Source: Lepisosteus oculatus (Eukaryota > Chordata > Actinopteri > Semionotiformes > Lepisosteidae). From it: a stretch of 64,000 nucleotides of DNA. The notes beneath the pieces are model-generated. The model saw nothing but the letters and a program-made list of their open reading frames with translations, made no database searches and was not told where the DNA came from. Made by a program: the position numbers and the translations under genes. This document shows positions 9,470-19,949 of the stretch, piece after piece; the first letter of the stretch is position 1; every line of letters starts with the position of its first letter. The DNA lies in NCBI RefSeq assembly GCF_040954835.1, contig NC_090709.1, positions 41,486,490 to 41,550,489 on the forward strand, written 5' to 3'.

Positions 9470-11085
9470 AGAGTGTGGACAGGTGGGTGTGTCTCTACAG
9501 TGTGTCCAGTGAGAGTCTGGACAGGTGAGTGTGTACAGTGTGTCCAGTAAGAGTCTGGACAGGTGAGTGTGTACAGTGTGTCCAGTGAGAGTCTGGACAG
9601 GTGGGTGTGTCTCTACATTGTGTCCAGTGAGAGTCTGGACAGGTGAGTGTGTACAGTGTGTCCAGTGAGAGTGTGGACAGGTGAGTGTGTCCAGTGAGAG
9701 TGTGGACAGGTGAGTGTGTACAGTGTGTCCAGTAAGAGTCTGGACAGGTGAGTGTGTACAGTGTGTCCAGTGAGAGTGTGGACAGGTGAGTGTGTCCAGT
9801 GTGTCCAGTGAGAGTGTGGACAGGTGAGTGTGTCCAGTGAGAGTTTGGACAGGTGAGTGTGTACAGTGTGTCCAGTGAGAGTGTGGACAGGTGAGTGTGT
9901 CCAGTGTGTCCAGTGAGAGTGTGGACAGGTGAGTGTGTCCAGTGAGAGTGTGGACAGGTGAGTGTGTACAGTGTGTCCAGTAAGAGTCTGGACAGGTGAG
10001 TGTGTACAGTGTGTCCAGTGAGAGTGTGGACAGGTGAGTGTGTACAGTGTGTCCAGTGAGAGTGTGGACAGGTGAGTGTGTCCAGTGAGAGTGTGGACAG
10101 GTGAGTGTGTACAGTGTGTCCAGTGAGAGTGTGGACAGGTGAGTGTGTCCAGTGAGAGTGTGGACAGGTGAGTGTGTACAGTGTGTCCAGTAAGAGTCTG
10201 GACAGGTGAGTGTGTACAGTGTGTCCAGTGAGAGTGTGGACAGGTGAGTGTGTACAGTGTGTCCAGTGAGAGTGTGGACAGGTGAGTGTGTCCAGTGAGA
10301 GTGTGGACAGGTGAGTGTGTACAGTGTGTCCAGTAAGAGTCTGGACAGGTGAGTGTGTACAGTGTGTCCAGTGAGAGTGTGGACAGGCGAGTGTGTCCAG
10401 TGTGTCCAGTGAGAATGTGGACAGGTGAGTGTGTCCAGTGTGTCCAGTGAGAGTGTGGACAGGTGAGTGTGTCCAGTGAGAGTGTGGACAGGTGAGTGTG
10501 TACAGTGTGTCCAGTGAGAGTCTGGACAGGTGAGTGTGTCCAGTGAGAGTGTGGACAGGTGAGTGTGTACAGTGTGTCCAGTGAGAGTGTGGACAGGTGA
10601 GTGTGTCCAGTGTGTCCAGTGAGAGTGTGGACAGGTGAGTGTGTCCAGTGAGAGTGTGGACAGGTGAGTGTGTACAGTGTGTCCAGTGAGAGTGTGGACA
10701 GGTGAGTGTGTACAGTGTGTCCAGTGAGAGTGTGGACAGGTGAGTGTGTCCAGTGTGTCCAGTGAGAGTGTGGACAGGTGAGTGTGTCCAGTGTGTCCAG
10801 TGAGAGTGTGGACAGGTGAGTGTGTCCAGTGTGTCCAGTGAGAGTGTGGACAGGTGAGTGTGTACAGTGTGTCCAGTGAGAGTGTGGACAGGTGAGTGTG
10901 TACAGTGTGTCCAGTAAGAGTCTGGACAGGTGAGTGTGTACAGTGTGTCCAGTGAGAGTGTGGACAGGTGAGTGTGTCCAGTGTGTCCAGTGAGAGTGTG
11001 GACAGGTGAGTGTGTCCAGTGTGTCCAGTGAGAGTGTGGACAGGTGAGTGTGTACAGTGTGTCCAGTGAGAGTGTGGACAGGTGT
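9470..11085. repeat. 27/39-bp minisatellite block 4
   Basis: About 1.6 kb of the same units between exon-10 copies b and a. All four blocks meet their exon with the same junction (ggacaggtgtctccacacaag), so each duplication carried the array edge. Confidence 0.95.
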
Positions 11086-11120
11086 CTCCACACAAGGACA
11101 GGTTCTTGTTCTCTCCTCAC

Positions 11121-11351
11121 CTGCTGCTGAGCCTCAGGGGCTCTGAAGGTCCTCAGAGGGGGGGGCTCCTCAGGGCTCTGATGGGGGCGACCCGGCGCCG
11201 TTGCCTGGGGCTTCTCCGAGCGGGACAGGGACCCGGGCGATGGAGGAGGGGGGTGCCGGGGGCGCCGGGGGCCAGGAGAGGGAGGGGTGGACAGCCCGTT
11301 CTGGCCGAACGCCTCGCCCCCCTGGATCATGCGCCTGCTGGGCTGTGGGGA
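11121..11351 (-). CDS. gene A exon 10, copy a (probably the founder)
   Basis: 77 codons, phase 0, acceptor tctccag, donor gtgagg; starts SPQPSRRMIQGGEAFGQNG and ends FRAPEAQQQ. It sits closest to exon 9 and has a different upstream flank from the other three copies, so it is the likely original. Low-complexity Pro/Arg/Ser, likely unstructured. Confidence 0.75.
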
Positions 11352-11443
11352 CTGGAGACACACAGCAGAGCTGTCAGCTGCTGCCCGACTCCTGCCCCCC
11401 GGGGGGGATCGGACCGCCCCGCCGGCCCCCGCCACCCCCCGAC

Positions 11444-11632
11444 CTGGGCCGCCGCGTCCCCCAGGTACGCCCGCAGGATGCGCCGCAGCTCGGCCGCGGC
11501 CCGGCGGAAGCAGGCGTCCACCGCGGAGAAGTCGCAGCGGACCTTCGTGCGCTCGAAGTAGGACCTCAGCCTCTCCCTGGCCTCCCGGTAGGCGTCCAGC
11601 CTGGCGTGTCCCAGGCCCCGGAAGGGCAGGTC
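11444..11632 (-). CDS. gene A exon 9: helical segment
   Basis: 63 codons, phase 0, acceptor cccccag. Product starts DLPFRGLGHARLDAYREARE and continues through FERTKVRCDFSAVDACFRR to LRRILRAYLGDAAAQ. Strongly helical with regular Leu/Ala spacing; this is the most protein-like part of the gene and the best query for finding its family. The donor (gtcggg) is weaker than the others. Confidence 0.75.
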
Positions 11633-11777
11633 CTGGGGGGGGCGAATCAGGCGAGACGACATCATCGTGACACCCCCGCGACATCATCAGAGAGAGAGGG
11701 GGGGAGGGGCCCCAGCTCCCGTCGCCGTCGACGACGACCCCTGACCCCCACCCACCGCTCGGTCCCGAACAACTCAC

Positions 11778-12092
11778 CGGGCCGGCGAGCGCGGCCCACG
11801 GCCCGAACTCGGGCAGCAGCTGGTCGTACAGCGCCAGGCAGCCCAGCTGCAGGCCGGACAGGCTGCCCCGAGCCCAGGCGCCCAGGCGCCCCTCCACCCG
11901 CTGCACCAGCGCCTCCAGCTCCACACGCAGGCCCTCCCGCAGGCGCCACTGCGCCGCCGGGGGGCAGGCCCACGCCACCGCCTCCCACGGGGCCCACACC
12001 ACCGCCCCCCGCGGGCCGACCAGCGCCGGGGGGCTCAGCTGCTCCCGCCAGGCTTGGGCCTCGGGCTCCCGCCTGACGATCAGCTGGCTGGT
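11778..12092 (-). CDS. gene A exon 8: Trp-rich helical segment
   Basis: 105 codons, phase 0, acceptor ctcctcag after a 1-kb pyrimidine tract, donor gtgagt. Contains TSQLIVRREPEAQAWREQL, VVWAPWEAVAWACPPAAQWR and LQLGCLALYDQLLPEFGPW. Six Trp in a helical Leu/Ala context suggest a folded helical domain. Very GC-rich codon use, as in exon 9. Confidence 0.75.
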
Positions 12093-12094
12093 CT

Positions 12095-12741
12095 GAGGAG
12101 AGAGAGAGGAGAGAGAGAGGAGAGAGAGAGGAGAGAGGTGAGAGAGAGAGGAGAGAGGTGAGAGAGAGGAGAGAGAGGAGAGAGAGAGAGAGGAGAGAGA
12201 GAGGGCATGAGAGGAGAGAGAGAGGAGAGAGAGAGGAGAGAGGTGAGAGAGAGGAGAGAGAGAGGAGAGAGAGAGAGGGCATGAGATGAGAGAGAGAGGA
12301 GAGAGAGGTGAGAGAGAGAGGAGAGAGAGAGGAGAGAGAGAGGAGAGAGAGGTGAGAGAGAGAGAGGAGAGAGAGGTGAGAGAGCGGAGAGGAGAGAGAG
12401 AGGAGAGAGAGGAGAGAGAGAGGAGAGAGAGAGGAGAGAGAGGAGAGAGAGGTGAGAGAGAGGAGAGAGGTGAGAGAGAGGAGAGAGGTGAGAGAGAGAG
12501 GAGAGAGAGAGGAGAGAGAGGAGAGAGGTGAGAGAGAGAGGAGAGAGAGAGGAGAGAGAGGAGAGAGAGGAGAGAGAGGTGAGAGAGAGGAGAGAGGTGA
12601 GAGAGAGGAGAGAGAGGAGAGAGAGAGGGCATGAGAGGAGAGAGAGAGGAGAGAGAGAGGAGAGAGGTGAGAGAGAGGTGAGAGAGGTGAGAGAGAGGAG
12701 AAAGGAGAGAGAGGAGAGAGAGAGGAGAGAGAGAGGGGAGA

Positions 12742-12792
<51 letters not shown>

Positions 12793-12797
12793 GAGAG

Positions 12798-12839
<42 letters not shown>

Positions 12840-13060
12840 GAGAGAGAGAGATAGAGGAGAGAGAGAGGAGAGAGAGAGGAGAGAGAGAGGGAGAGAGAGA
12901 GAGAGAGAGAGAGGATGAGGAGAGGAGAGGGCATGAGGGCACAGAGAGAGGAGAGAGAGAGGGATGAGGCACAGAGAGAGGAGAGAGAGAGGGGAGAGAG
13001 GGGCATTGAGGGCACAGAGAGAGGAGAGAAGGGGCAAGAGGGCACAGAGGGGGCATGAGG
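12095..13060. repeat. polypurine (GA/GGA) tract in gene A intron 7
   Basis: Almost 1 kb of gagagagagg units with rare interruptions (ggcatgag, ggtgag). On the transcribed minus strand it is pyrimidine and ends at the exon-8 acceptor. Mirror-repeat purine tracts of this length can form triplex H-DNA. All Ser/Leu-rich or Arg/Glu-rich open frames here are artefacts. Confidence 0.95.
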
Positions 13061-13135
13061 CCACAGAGGGGGCATTCTCCAGGAGGGGTCTGGCCAGTGG
13101 CCCTGCACCACAATCGGCCAGGCCGACAGACTCAC

Positions 13136-13216
13136 AGCTCCGGGCAGCCTGGGCGGAGCCGCAGGGACAGTCTGCTCACCCCTCCTGCGACAGTCCGCGA
13201 TCATCTCCCGAAGGAT
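13136..13216 (-). CDS. gene A exon 7 (27 codons)
   Basis: Acceptor ctcctgcag, donor gtgagt, phase 0. Reads ILREMIADCRRRGEQTVPAA and then PPRLPGA. Helical start, basic centre. An internal gtgagc would break the phase, so the longer form is preferred. Confidence 0.65.
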
Positions 13217-13269
13217 CTGCAGGAGGAGAGAACCGTCCCGTCAGACAGGACAGCGGACCGACCCCACCC

Positions 13270-14262
13270 CACCTCTCCAGTCCTTCCTCATCTCCACCAC
13301 CATCATCATCATCATCTCCAACACTATCATCATCGTCACCAGCTTCCCCATCATGACCGTCATCACCTCCGTCACGATCATCACCATCACCAGCTTCACC
13401 ATCAATCATCACCATCACCAGCTTCACCATCAGGACCATCATCATCACCATCAACAGCTTCTCCACCCTCATCACCAGCTTCTCCATCATGACCATCATC
13501 ATCTCCAACATCATCACTAAAACCTTCTTCATCATCTCCACTACCACCATCATCATCTCCACCACCTTCTCCATCATGACCATCTCCATCACCATCATCA
13601 TGTCCACCATCATCACCAGCTTCTCCATCATGACCATCATCATCTCCGACATCATCACTAAAACCTTCTTTATCATCTCCACTACCACCATCATCATCTC
13701 CGTCACAATCATCATCATTTTCGCCACCTTCTCCATCATGACCATCATCATCTTCACCACCATCATCACCAGCTTCTCAATCATGACCATCATCATCTCC
13801 AACACCACCACCATCATCACCAGCTTCTCCATCATGACCATCATCATCTCCAACACCACCACCATCATCACCAGCTTCTCCATCATGACCATCATCATCT
13901 CCAACACCACCACCATCATCACCAGCTTCTCCATCATGACCATCATCATCTCCAACACCACCACCATCATCACCAGCTTCTCCATCATGACCATCATCAT
14001 CTCCAACACCACCACCATCATCACCAGCTTCTCCATCATGACCATCATCATCTCCAACACCACCACCATCATCACCAGCTTCTCCATCATGACCATCATC
14101 ATCTCCAACACCACCACCATCATCACCAGCTTCTCCATCATGACCATCATCATCTCCAACACCACCACCATCATCACCAGCTTCTTCATCATGACCATCA
14201 TCATCTCCACCACCACCACCATCATCACAGTCATCACCGTTGCGATCTCTATCTCCACCCAT
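13270..14262. repeat. CAT-rich microsatellite with 51-bp minisatellite
   Basis: Triplet-rich (cat, cac) DNA in gene A intron 6. From about 13,770 to 14,220 it becomes a regular 51-bp array, about nine copies, with ccatcatcaccagcttctcc and atgaccatcatcatctccaa. The frames on both strands are artefacts. Confidence 0.9.
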
Positions 14263-14290
14263 CCCCCCCTCCTCGCCGCTGGAGACTCAC

Positions 14291-14356
14291 ATGCAGACAC
14301 TCCTCTCTTGCCGTGCGCTGCCGGATCTTTCTGATGACCAGGTCCCGAGACGGGAT
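14291..14356 (-). CDS. gene A exon 6 (22 codons)
   Basis: Acceptor gcccacag, donor gtgagt, phase 0. Reads IPSRDLVIRKIRQRTAREEC then LH: a short basic amphipathic helix. Confidence 0.7.
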
Positions 14357-14521
14357 CTGTGGGCAGACCCATAGTTTCAGTCCCTCCGCCCCTCCACCTT
14401 CTCACAGCTCCGGAGCGAGGGAGCGAGGGAGCGACCGCGGCCCCGGCGGTCTGAGACCCCCCTCGCAGTCGTCCTCACGGCTAACGAGCGCGCTAACGAG
14501 CAGCCGAGCGGCGGGACTCAC

Positions 14522-14602
14522 GTCTGTCCGGGGCCTGGGGCTGGTGGCAGCGAAGTTCCTCGCCCGGATCTGACGGCATTCCAGGATCACCTCCTTCAGG
14601 AG
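14522..14602 (-). CDS. gene A exon 5 (27 codons)
   Basis: Acceptor gtgtccag, donor gtgagt, phase 0. Reads LLKEVILECRQIRARNFAAT and then SPRPRTD. Its helical start resembles exon 7 (ILREMIADCRR), and the two exons have the same length, which suggests exon duplication. Confidence 0.7.
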
Positions 14603-14634
14603 CTGGACACACACACACGCAGTGTGATCTTCAT

Positions 14635-14840
14635 CAACCACATCATCATCATCACTGATACCTTTATCATGATCTTCACCACCTTCATCTTGATCGTCAA
14701 CATCACCACCTTCATCATCATCATCATCTCCATCACAACTTTCATCATCCTCACAGCATTACCATCCTCATCATCACCACTTTCTTTATCATCGTCATCA
14801 CCCTCACCACCTTCATCATCATCATCATCAGCAGCAGCAG
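14635..14840. repeat. CAT-rich microsatellite, intron 4
   Basis: Imperfect (cat)n with catcaccaccttcatcatca motifs, related to the array in intron 6. No coding signal. Confidence 0.8.
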
Positions 14841-14863
14841 CAGGACACACTCTTGTCTCTTAC

Positions 14864-14944
14864 TCTTCTATACTCCTTGTCCAGCGCCTCAGTGCTTGTC
14901 GCCCCTCTCTGGACGTTCGGGGTCCCACCCGTCTCTGTCGTGAC
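14864..14944 (-). CDS. gene A exon 4 (27 codons)
   Basis: Acceptor ccggcag, donor gtaaga, phase 0. Reads VTTETGGTPNVQRGATSTEA and then LDKEYRR. Same length and the same V-x-T-E opening as exon 2. Confidence 0.6.
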
Positions 14945-15189
14945 CTGCCGGAGGGTCGACTGCGTTAGTCACTCTCTCACCCTCACACTCCTCACCCTCT
15001 CACCCTCACACTCACTCCCTCACCCTCACACACCAGTGGGAAAGTGAGCGAACGAGACCTCCGTCACTCAGCCCTGCCCCGAGATTAACGAGCAGATTAA
15101 CGAGCAGATTAACGAGCTGGCGCCTCGCCGCGGCGCTCGGCTCTGGACAAGCAGCTCTAAGGGCTGCTGACGGGGAGGAGACAGCTCAC

Positions 15190-15300
15190 CGCTCGCTGGG
15201 CCTCGGACCGGACTCCAGAACCTCTGGCCACTCCCTGCCGGCTCTGGGCCGAGTCTCCAGGCACCTCCTGCCAGACCTGGGGGTGTCGGACCCGGTTCTG
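15190..15300 (-). CDS. gene A exon 3 (37 codons)
   Basis: Acceptor tctctag, donor gtgagc, phase 0. Reads QNRVRHPQVWQEVPGDSAQS, then a basic Gly/Arg/Ser end closing EAQRA. The end echoes exon 2 (VQRA). A tandem AG (tagcag) could add or drop one Gln. Confidence 0.6.
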
Positions 15301-15349
15301 CTAGAGACAGACACACACAACCCCTCTGAGTCCCCCTGCTGTGAATTAC

Positions 15350-16605
15350 TGACTGCTACTGCTGCTGCCAGCACTACTATTACTACTGCTGATACTACTG
15401 CTATTACTACTGCTGCTATTACAGCTAACACTACTACTATTACTACTGCTGATACTCCTGCTGATACTCCTGCTGCTATTACAGTTAACACTACTACTAT
15501 TACTACTGCTGATACTACTACTGATACTACTACTGCTATTACTACTGCTGCTATTACAGCTAACACTACTACTATTACTCCTGCTGATACTCCTGCTGCT
15601 ATTACAGCTAACACTACTACTATTACTCCTGCTGATACTCCTGCTGATACTCCTGCTGCTATTACAGTTAACACTACTACTATTACTACTGCTGATACTA
15701 CTACTGATACTACTGCTGCTATTACAGCTATTACGACTATTATTACTACTGCTGATACTACTACTGATACTCCTGCTGCTATTACAGCTATTACGACTAT
15801 TATTACTACAGCTGCTACTACTACTGTTACTACTGCTATTACTACTGCTGCTATTACAGCTAACACTACTACTATTACTACTGCTGATACTACTACTGTT
15901 ACTACTGCTGATACTACTACTGATACTACTACTGTTACTACTGCTGTTACTACTGCTGATACTACTACTGATACTACTGCTGATTCTACTACTGTTACTA
16001 CTGCTGTTACTACTGCTGATACTACTGCTGCTATTACTGCTGTTACTACTGCTGATACTACTACTGTTACTACTGCTGATACTACTACTGTTACTACTGC
16101 TGCTATTACAGCTATTACTACTGCTGCTATTACAGCTAACACTACTACTATTACTACTGCTGATACTACTACTGATACTACTGCTGATACTACTACTGAT
16201 ACTACTACTGTTACTACTGCTGTTACTACTGCTGATACTACTACTGATACTACTGCTGATACTACTACTGATACTACTACTGTTACTACTGCTGTTACTA
16301 CTGCTGATACTACTACTGATACTACTACTGTTACTACTGCTGATACTACTACTGATACTACTACTGTTACTACTGCTGTTACTACTGCTGATACTACTAC
16401 TGTTACTGCTGCTACTACTACTGATACTACTGCTATTACTACTGCTGCTATTACTACTGATACTACTATTATCACTACTGCTGCTATTACTGCTAATACT
16501 ATTTTTACTACTGCTGCTATTACTACTAATACTACTGCTTCTATTACTACTGCTGCTCTTACAGCTGATACTAATATTACTATTAATGAATTAATATTAA
16601 TATTA
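15350..16605. repeat. TAC/TGC triplet repeat, about 1.25 kb
   Basis: Near-continuous triplets of tac, tgc and gat (actactgctgatactactac). It lies in gene A intron 2. All three frames of each strand stay open for hundreds of codons, which is a pure repeat effect. Confidence 0.95.
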
Positions 16606-16633
16606 CAGCTGACAGGAGTACCAGGGGACTCAC

Positions 16634-16714
16634 AGCTCTCTGGACGCTGGCCTGGACTCTAGACTCTGGTCCCACTCGCCGGCGGCTCTGGACCACAGCC
16701 ATCTCTGTCGGCAC
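16634..16714 (-). CDS. gene A exon 2 (27 codons)
   Basis: Acceptor ttcaacag, donor gtgagt, phase 0. Reads VPTEMAVVQSRRRVGPESRV then QASVQRA. Contains an internal ATG in good context, so it could also act as the first coding exon if exon 1 is skipped. Shares an N/S-RRR motif with exon 1. Confidence 0.65.
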
Positions 16715-16769
16715 CTGTTGATGGGTCAGTTCTGTCAGAACAGAGACACCAGCGGAGCCCGAGCTCCCC

Positions 16770-17575
16770 TCACACACTGATATACAGCACACACACACAG
16801 ATACACACACACACTCACACACTGATATACAGCACACACACACAGATACACACACACACTCACACACAGATACACACACATAGATACACATACACCCACA
16901 CACAGATAGACAGCACACACACAGATACAAACACACTCACATACAGATATACAGCACACACACACACAGATACACACACACACACTCACACACAGATACA
17001 CACACATAGATACACACACACCCACACACAGATACACACACATAGATACACACACACAGATACACATACACCCACACACACACAGATACACATACACCCA
17101 CACACACACAGATACAGCACACACACACAGATACACACACACAGATACACACACATAGATACACACACACAGATACACACACACATTCACACACAGATAT
17201 ACAGCGCACACACACAGATACAAACACACTCACGTACAGATACACATACACCCACACACACAGAGATACAAACACACACACACAGATACATACACACAGC
17301 CACACACAGACACACACACACTCACACACAGATACACACACATAGATGCACACACACAGATACACAGCACACACACAGATACAAACACACACCCACACAC
17401 ACAGATATACAGCACACACACAGATACACACACACACAGATACGATATATACACAAAAAGATATAAACTCACAGAAAGACACACACTCAAATACACACAC
17501 TCCCAGATACCACACACCACAAACCCACACAGACACATGACACAGATACCACACACACTCACAGAAGCACACAGA
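16770..17575. repeat. CA-rich microsatellite/minisatellite
   Basis: About 0.8 kb of cacacacagatacacacaca with degenerate 20-50 bp higher-order repeats, in gene A intron 1. Cys/Val-rich open frames are artefacts. Confidence 0.95.
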
Positions 17576-17599
17576 CTATATGAATAATAGTATAAATAT

Positions 17600-17995
17600 T
17601 CTCACAGTAACACTACCACTAATACATGAATATTATCACCAACACTATCAGTAATAACATCAATACTACAATTCATACTAAAACTAACACTGTAATGGTC
17701 AAGAAAACATGAATATAAATGAATATTAATGCTGAAACTAACAGTAACTCTCAGTAAAGCTACCATCACTAACACTATCAGTAGTAATAACATCAATACT
17801 ACAGTTCATACTAAAACTAACACTAATATTGTCAAGAAAGGATGAATAGAAATGAATATTAATACTGAAACTAACAGTAACTCTTAGTAATGCTACCATC
17901 ACTAACACTATCAGTAGTAATAACATCAATACTACAGTTCATACTAAAACTAGCACTAATATTGTCAAGAAAGCATGAACAGAAATTCATATTAA
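17600..17995. repeat. about 135-bp tandem repeat, nearly three copies
   Basis: Units containing tcagtagtaataacatcaat and cagttcatactaaaactaac start near 17,637, 17,770 and 17,906. AT-rich; no gene. Confidence 0.85.
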
Positions 17996-18006
17996 GATGA
18001 GCTTAC

Positions 18007-18116
18007 TACTGGGTGACTTCCAGCTCTCCGGGATAGGGGCCTGGCACCAGAACCCGTGATCTCTCGCCGGCGGTTCTGATCCATTCCGGCTCGGATGGGT
18101 CGGTAGCCAATGACAC
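18007..18116 (-). CDS. gene A exon 1: start codon exon
   Basis: Acceptor ttttattag, donor gtaagc. The ATG at 18,084 opens 26 codons (MDQNRRREITGSGARPLSRR, then AGSHPV) and joins in phase 0 to exon 2. It is preceded by an acceptor, so at least one non-coding exon must lie upstream, probably at the CpG promoter near 19.1 kb. No signal peptide or membrane segment. Confidence 0.6.
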
Positions 18117-18194
18117 CTAATAAAACTGTAAAAAGGGACGTTTGATCAAAAAAATATATAAAAAATCACGGTTTTAAAATGACACTCGTTCGGA

Positions 18195-18990
18195 ATCACT
18201 TTCCATGTGTGTCTGCAGTATATACAGGATATGTGTGTGTGAGACAGACGGTGTGTCTACAGTATATACAGTATATATATATATGTGAGACAGGCGGTGT
18301 CTACAGTATATACAGTATATATATATGTGAGACAGGCGGTGTCTACAATATATACAGGATATATATATGTGAGACAGGCGGTGTCTACAGTATATACAGT
18401 ATATATATATGTGAGACAGGCGGTGTCTACGGTATATACAGTATATATATGTGAGACAGACGGTGTCTACGGTATATACAGTATATATATATGTGAGACA
18501 GACGGTGTCTACAGTATATACAGTATATATATATGTGAGACAGGCGGTGTCTACGGTATATACAGTATATATATGTGTGAGACAGACGGTGTCTACAGTA
18601 TATACAGTATATATATATGTGTGACAGGCGGTGTCTACGGTATATACAGTATATATATGTGAGACAGACGGTGTCTACGGTATATACAGTATATATATAT
18701 ATGAGACAGGCGGTGTCTACGGTATATACAGTATATATATGTGTGAGACAGGCGGTGTCTACAGTATATACAGTATATATATGTGAGACAGACGGTGTCT
18801 ACGGTATATACAGTATATATATGTGAGACAGGCGGTGTCTACGGTATATACAGTATATATATATGTGAGACAGGCGGTGTCTACGGTATATACAGTATAT
18901 ATATATGTGAGACAGGCGGTGTCTACGGTATATACAGTATATATATATGTGAGACAGGCGGTGTCTACGGTATATACAGGATATATATAC
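18195..18990. repeat. 40-42-bp minisatellite, about 18 copies
   Basis: Unit has gacaggcggtgtctacggta and tatacagtatatatatat. It separates exon 1 of gene A from its promoter. The palindromic tatatata core could extrude hairpins. Confidence 0.95.
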
Positions 18991-19019
18991 GTCAGTGTTG
19001 CTCGCTGGTCTCTTCGGCT

Positions 19020-19140
19020 CTTCAAAGCGCCGCCGCCCTGACGCCTCGGACGCGCCGCCCGGTTGCTACGCGTGACGTCACGCCGCTCTGCGCGACGGGC
19101 CGGGCCGGCCGCCGCCATGGTAACGCGGAGCGGCGGGAAA
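19020..19140 (-). promoter_or_regulatory. gene A promoter: X-box and CRE
   Basis: CpG island. A palindromic CRE (tgacgtca) lies at 19,073-19,080, and gccgccatggtaac at 19,111-19,124 matches the RFX X-box consensus RYYNYYATRRNRAC at every position. X-boxes of this kind drive ciliary genes, which would fit a coiled-coil axonemal product. Direction is inferred from gene A starting just left of it. Confidence 0.55.
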
Positions 19141-19439
19141 CGTCACAGCAGAAACGGCCCAGTCGCGACACCCCGGATAACAGTCCCGTTACTCCGAGAG
19201 GGTTTAAACTGGAGCAGACGGGGGGCTGTGGTTCATGAGGCAAGAGGGGGGCGCGCTGCCCTCTGGAGCCGCGGTCCGGAGACGTTAACCCCGCGTCCGC
19301 CCCCGTCACGGTCCCTGAGGGCATTAAAAACCCCGGGACACCGAGCGGGAGAGCAGGGGCTGTGCGGACTGAGCTCCTCTCGGGGCCGCAGCACTCCGGT
19401 CCCCCCAAAACTGCCCCCTTAATACCCCCCCAGCTAGTC

Positions 19440-19675
19440 AAACACCCCCCGCCTGTCCTCCTCATCACCCCCCTCTCTGAACTGGCTCCATCCCTCTGCT
19501 CTCCTCCCCACTGAGAGCTGCTGTGTGCTGAGCGGACTGGAGCATCATCCAGGTGGGGGCTGCACACTGGGGGGGGCTGGAGGGGATCCCCCTGACCTGG
19601 GAAGAGCTCTGAGGGGAGGGTCCAGCAAGGCGCTATATAGAGAGTGTCAAGATGGTGATAAAGATTATTATTATT
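19440..19675 (+). mobile_element. SINE3-like 3' fragment
   Basis: Carries ctctgctctcctccccactg, catcatccaggtgggggctg and the end gcgctatatag plus attattatt. Same order as the 3' half of the full copy at 21.2 kb; the 5S head is missing. Confidence 0.75.
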
Positions 19676-19729
19676 GAGGGTATCGGCCAGGGTATCGGCT
19701 TCAACCACATGGCTGGGCGGCTTGTTCCC

Positions 19730-19932
19730 CGCCCCCACCCCCCTCTGTGTACAGAAGCGCCTGCTGTCCCACTGAGAGCTGCTGTGTGCTGAGCGGACTG
19801 GAGCATCATCCAGGTGGGGGTACACACTGGGGGGGCTGGAGGGGATCCCCCTGACCCGGGAAGAGCTCCGAGGGGAGGGTCCGGCCAGGCGCTATATAAG
19901 TGTGAGCAGTCGTTATTATCATTATTATGAGT
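19730..19932 (+). mobile_element. second SINE3-like 3' fragment
   Basis: Direct repeat of the previous fragment at about 90% identity by eye, separated by about 55 bp. Either two insertions or a local tandem duplication of one. Confidence 0.75.
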
Positions 19933-19949
19933 ACACTTTCTCTTTCGAG

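Larger units (their letters stand above)
3300..18116 (-). other. gene A: unrecognised multi-exon gene, whole span
   Basis: Fifteen exons listed separately below, all with AG acceptors and nearly all with GTGAGT/GTAAGA-type donors. All begin and end between codons (phase 0), so any exon can be copied or skipped without a frame change. Conceptual product is about 1,090 residues: basic N-terminal short repeats, a helical middle, Pro-rich repeats, a basic linker, and an acidic run followed by a Lys/Glu coiled coil. No family was recognised. Glu-rich plus Lys-rich coiled coil and the X-box upstream would fit an axonemal or flagellar protein (inference). The gene may continue beyond the stop in exon 12 and beyond the left end. 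Confidence 0.65.

Noticed and set aside
5600-11085. Possible CRISPR-like array
   Set aside because: Units are head-to-tail without unique spacers and the DNA is clearly eukaryotic with introns and SINEs.
9495-13064. 1,189-residue minus-strand open frame
   Set aside because: Strings together the GA tract, real exons 8 and 10 and the minisatellite through introns. Exons with splice sites explain the coding parts.
15186-16475. 429-residue Val/Ala-rich frame and its plus-strand Thr-rich partner
   Set aside because: Pure TAC/TGC triplet repeat; open in all frames by composition.
3300-18116. Assignment of gene A to CCDC180
   Set aside because: Considered because of the Glu-rich run and basic linker, but the helical exons 8 and 9 could not be matched to that protein from memory. 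Left unnamed.
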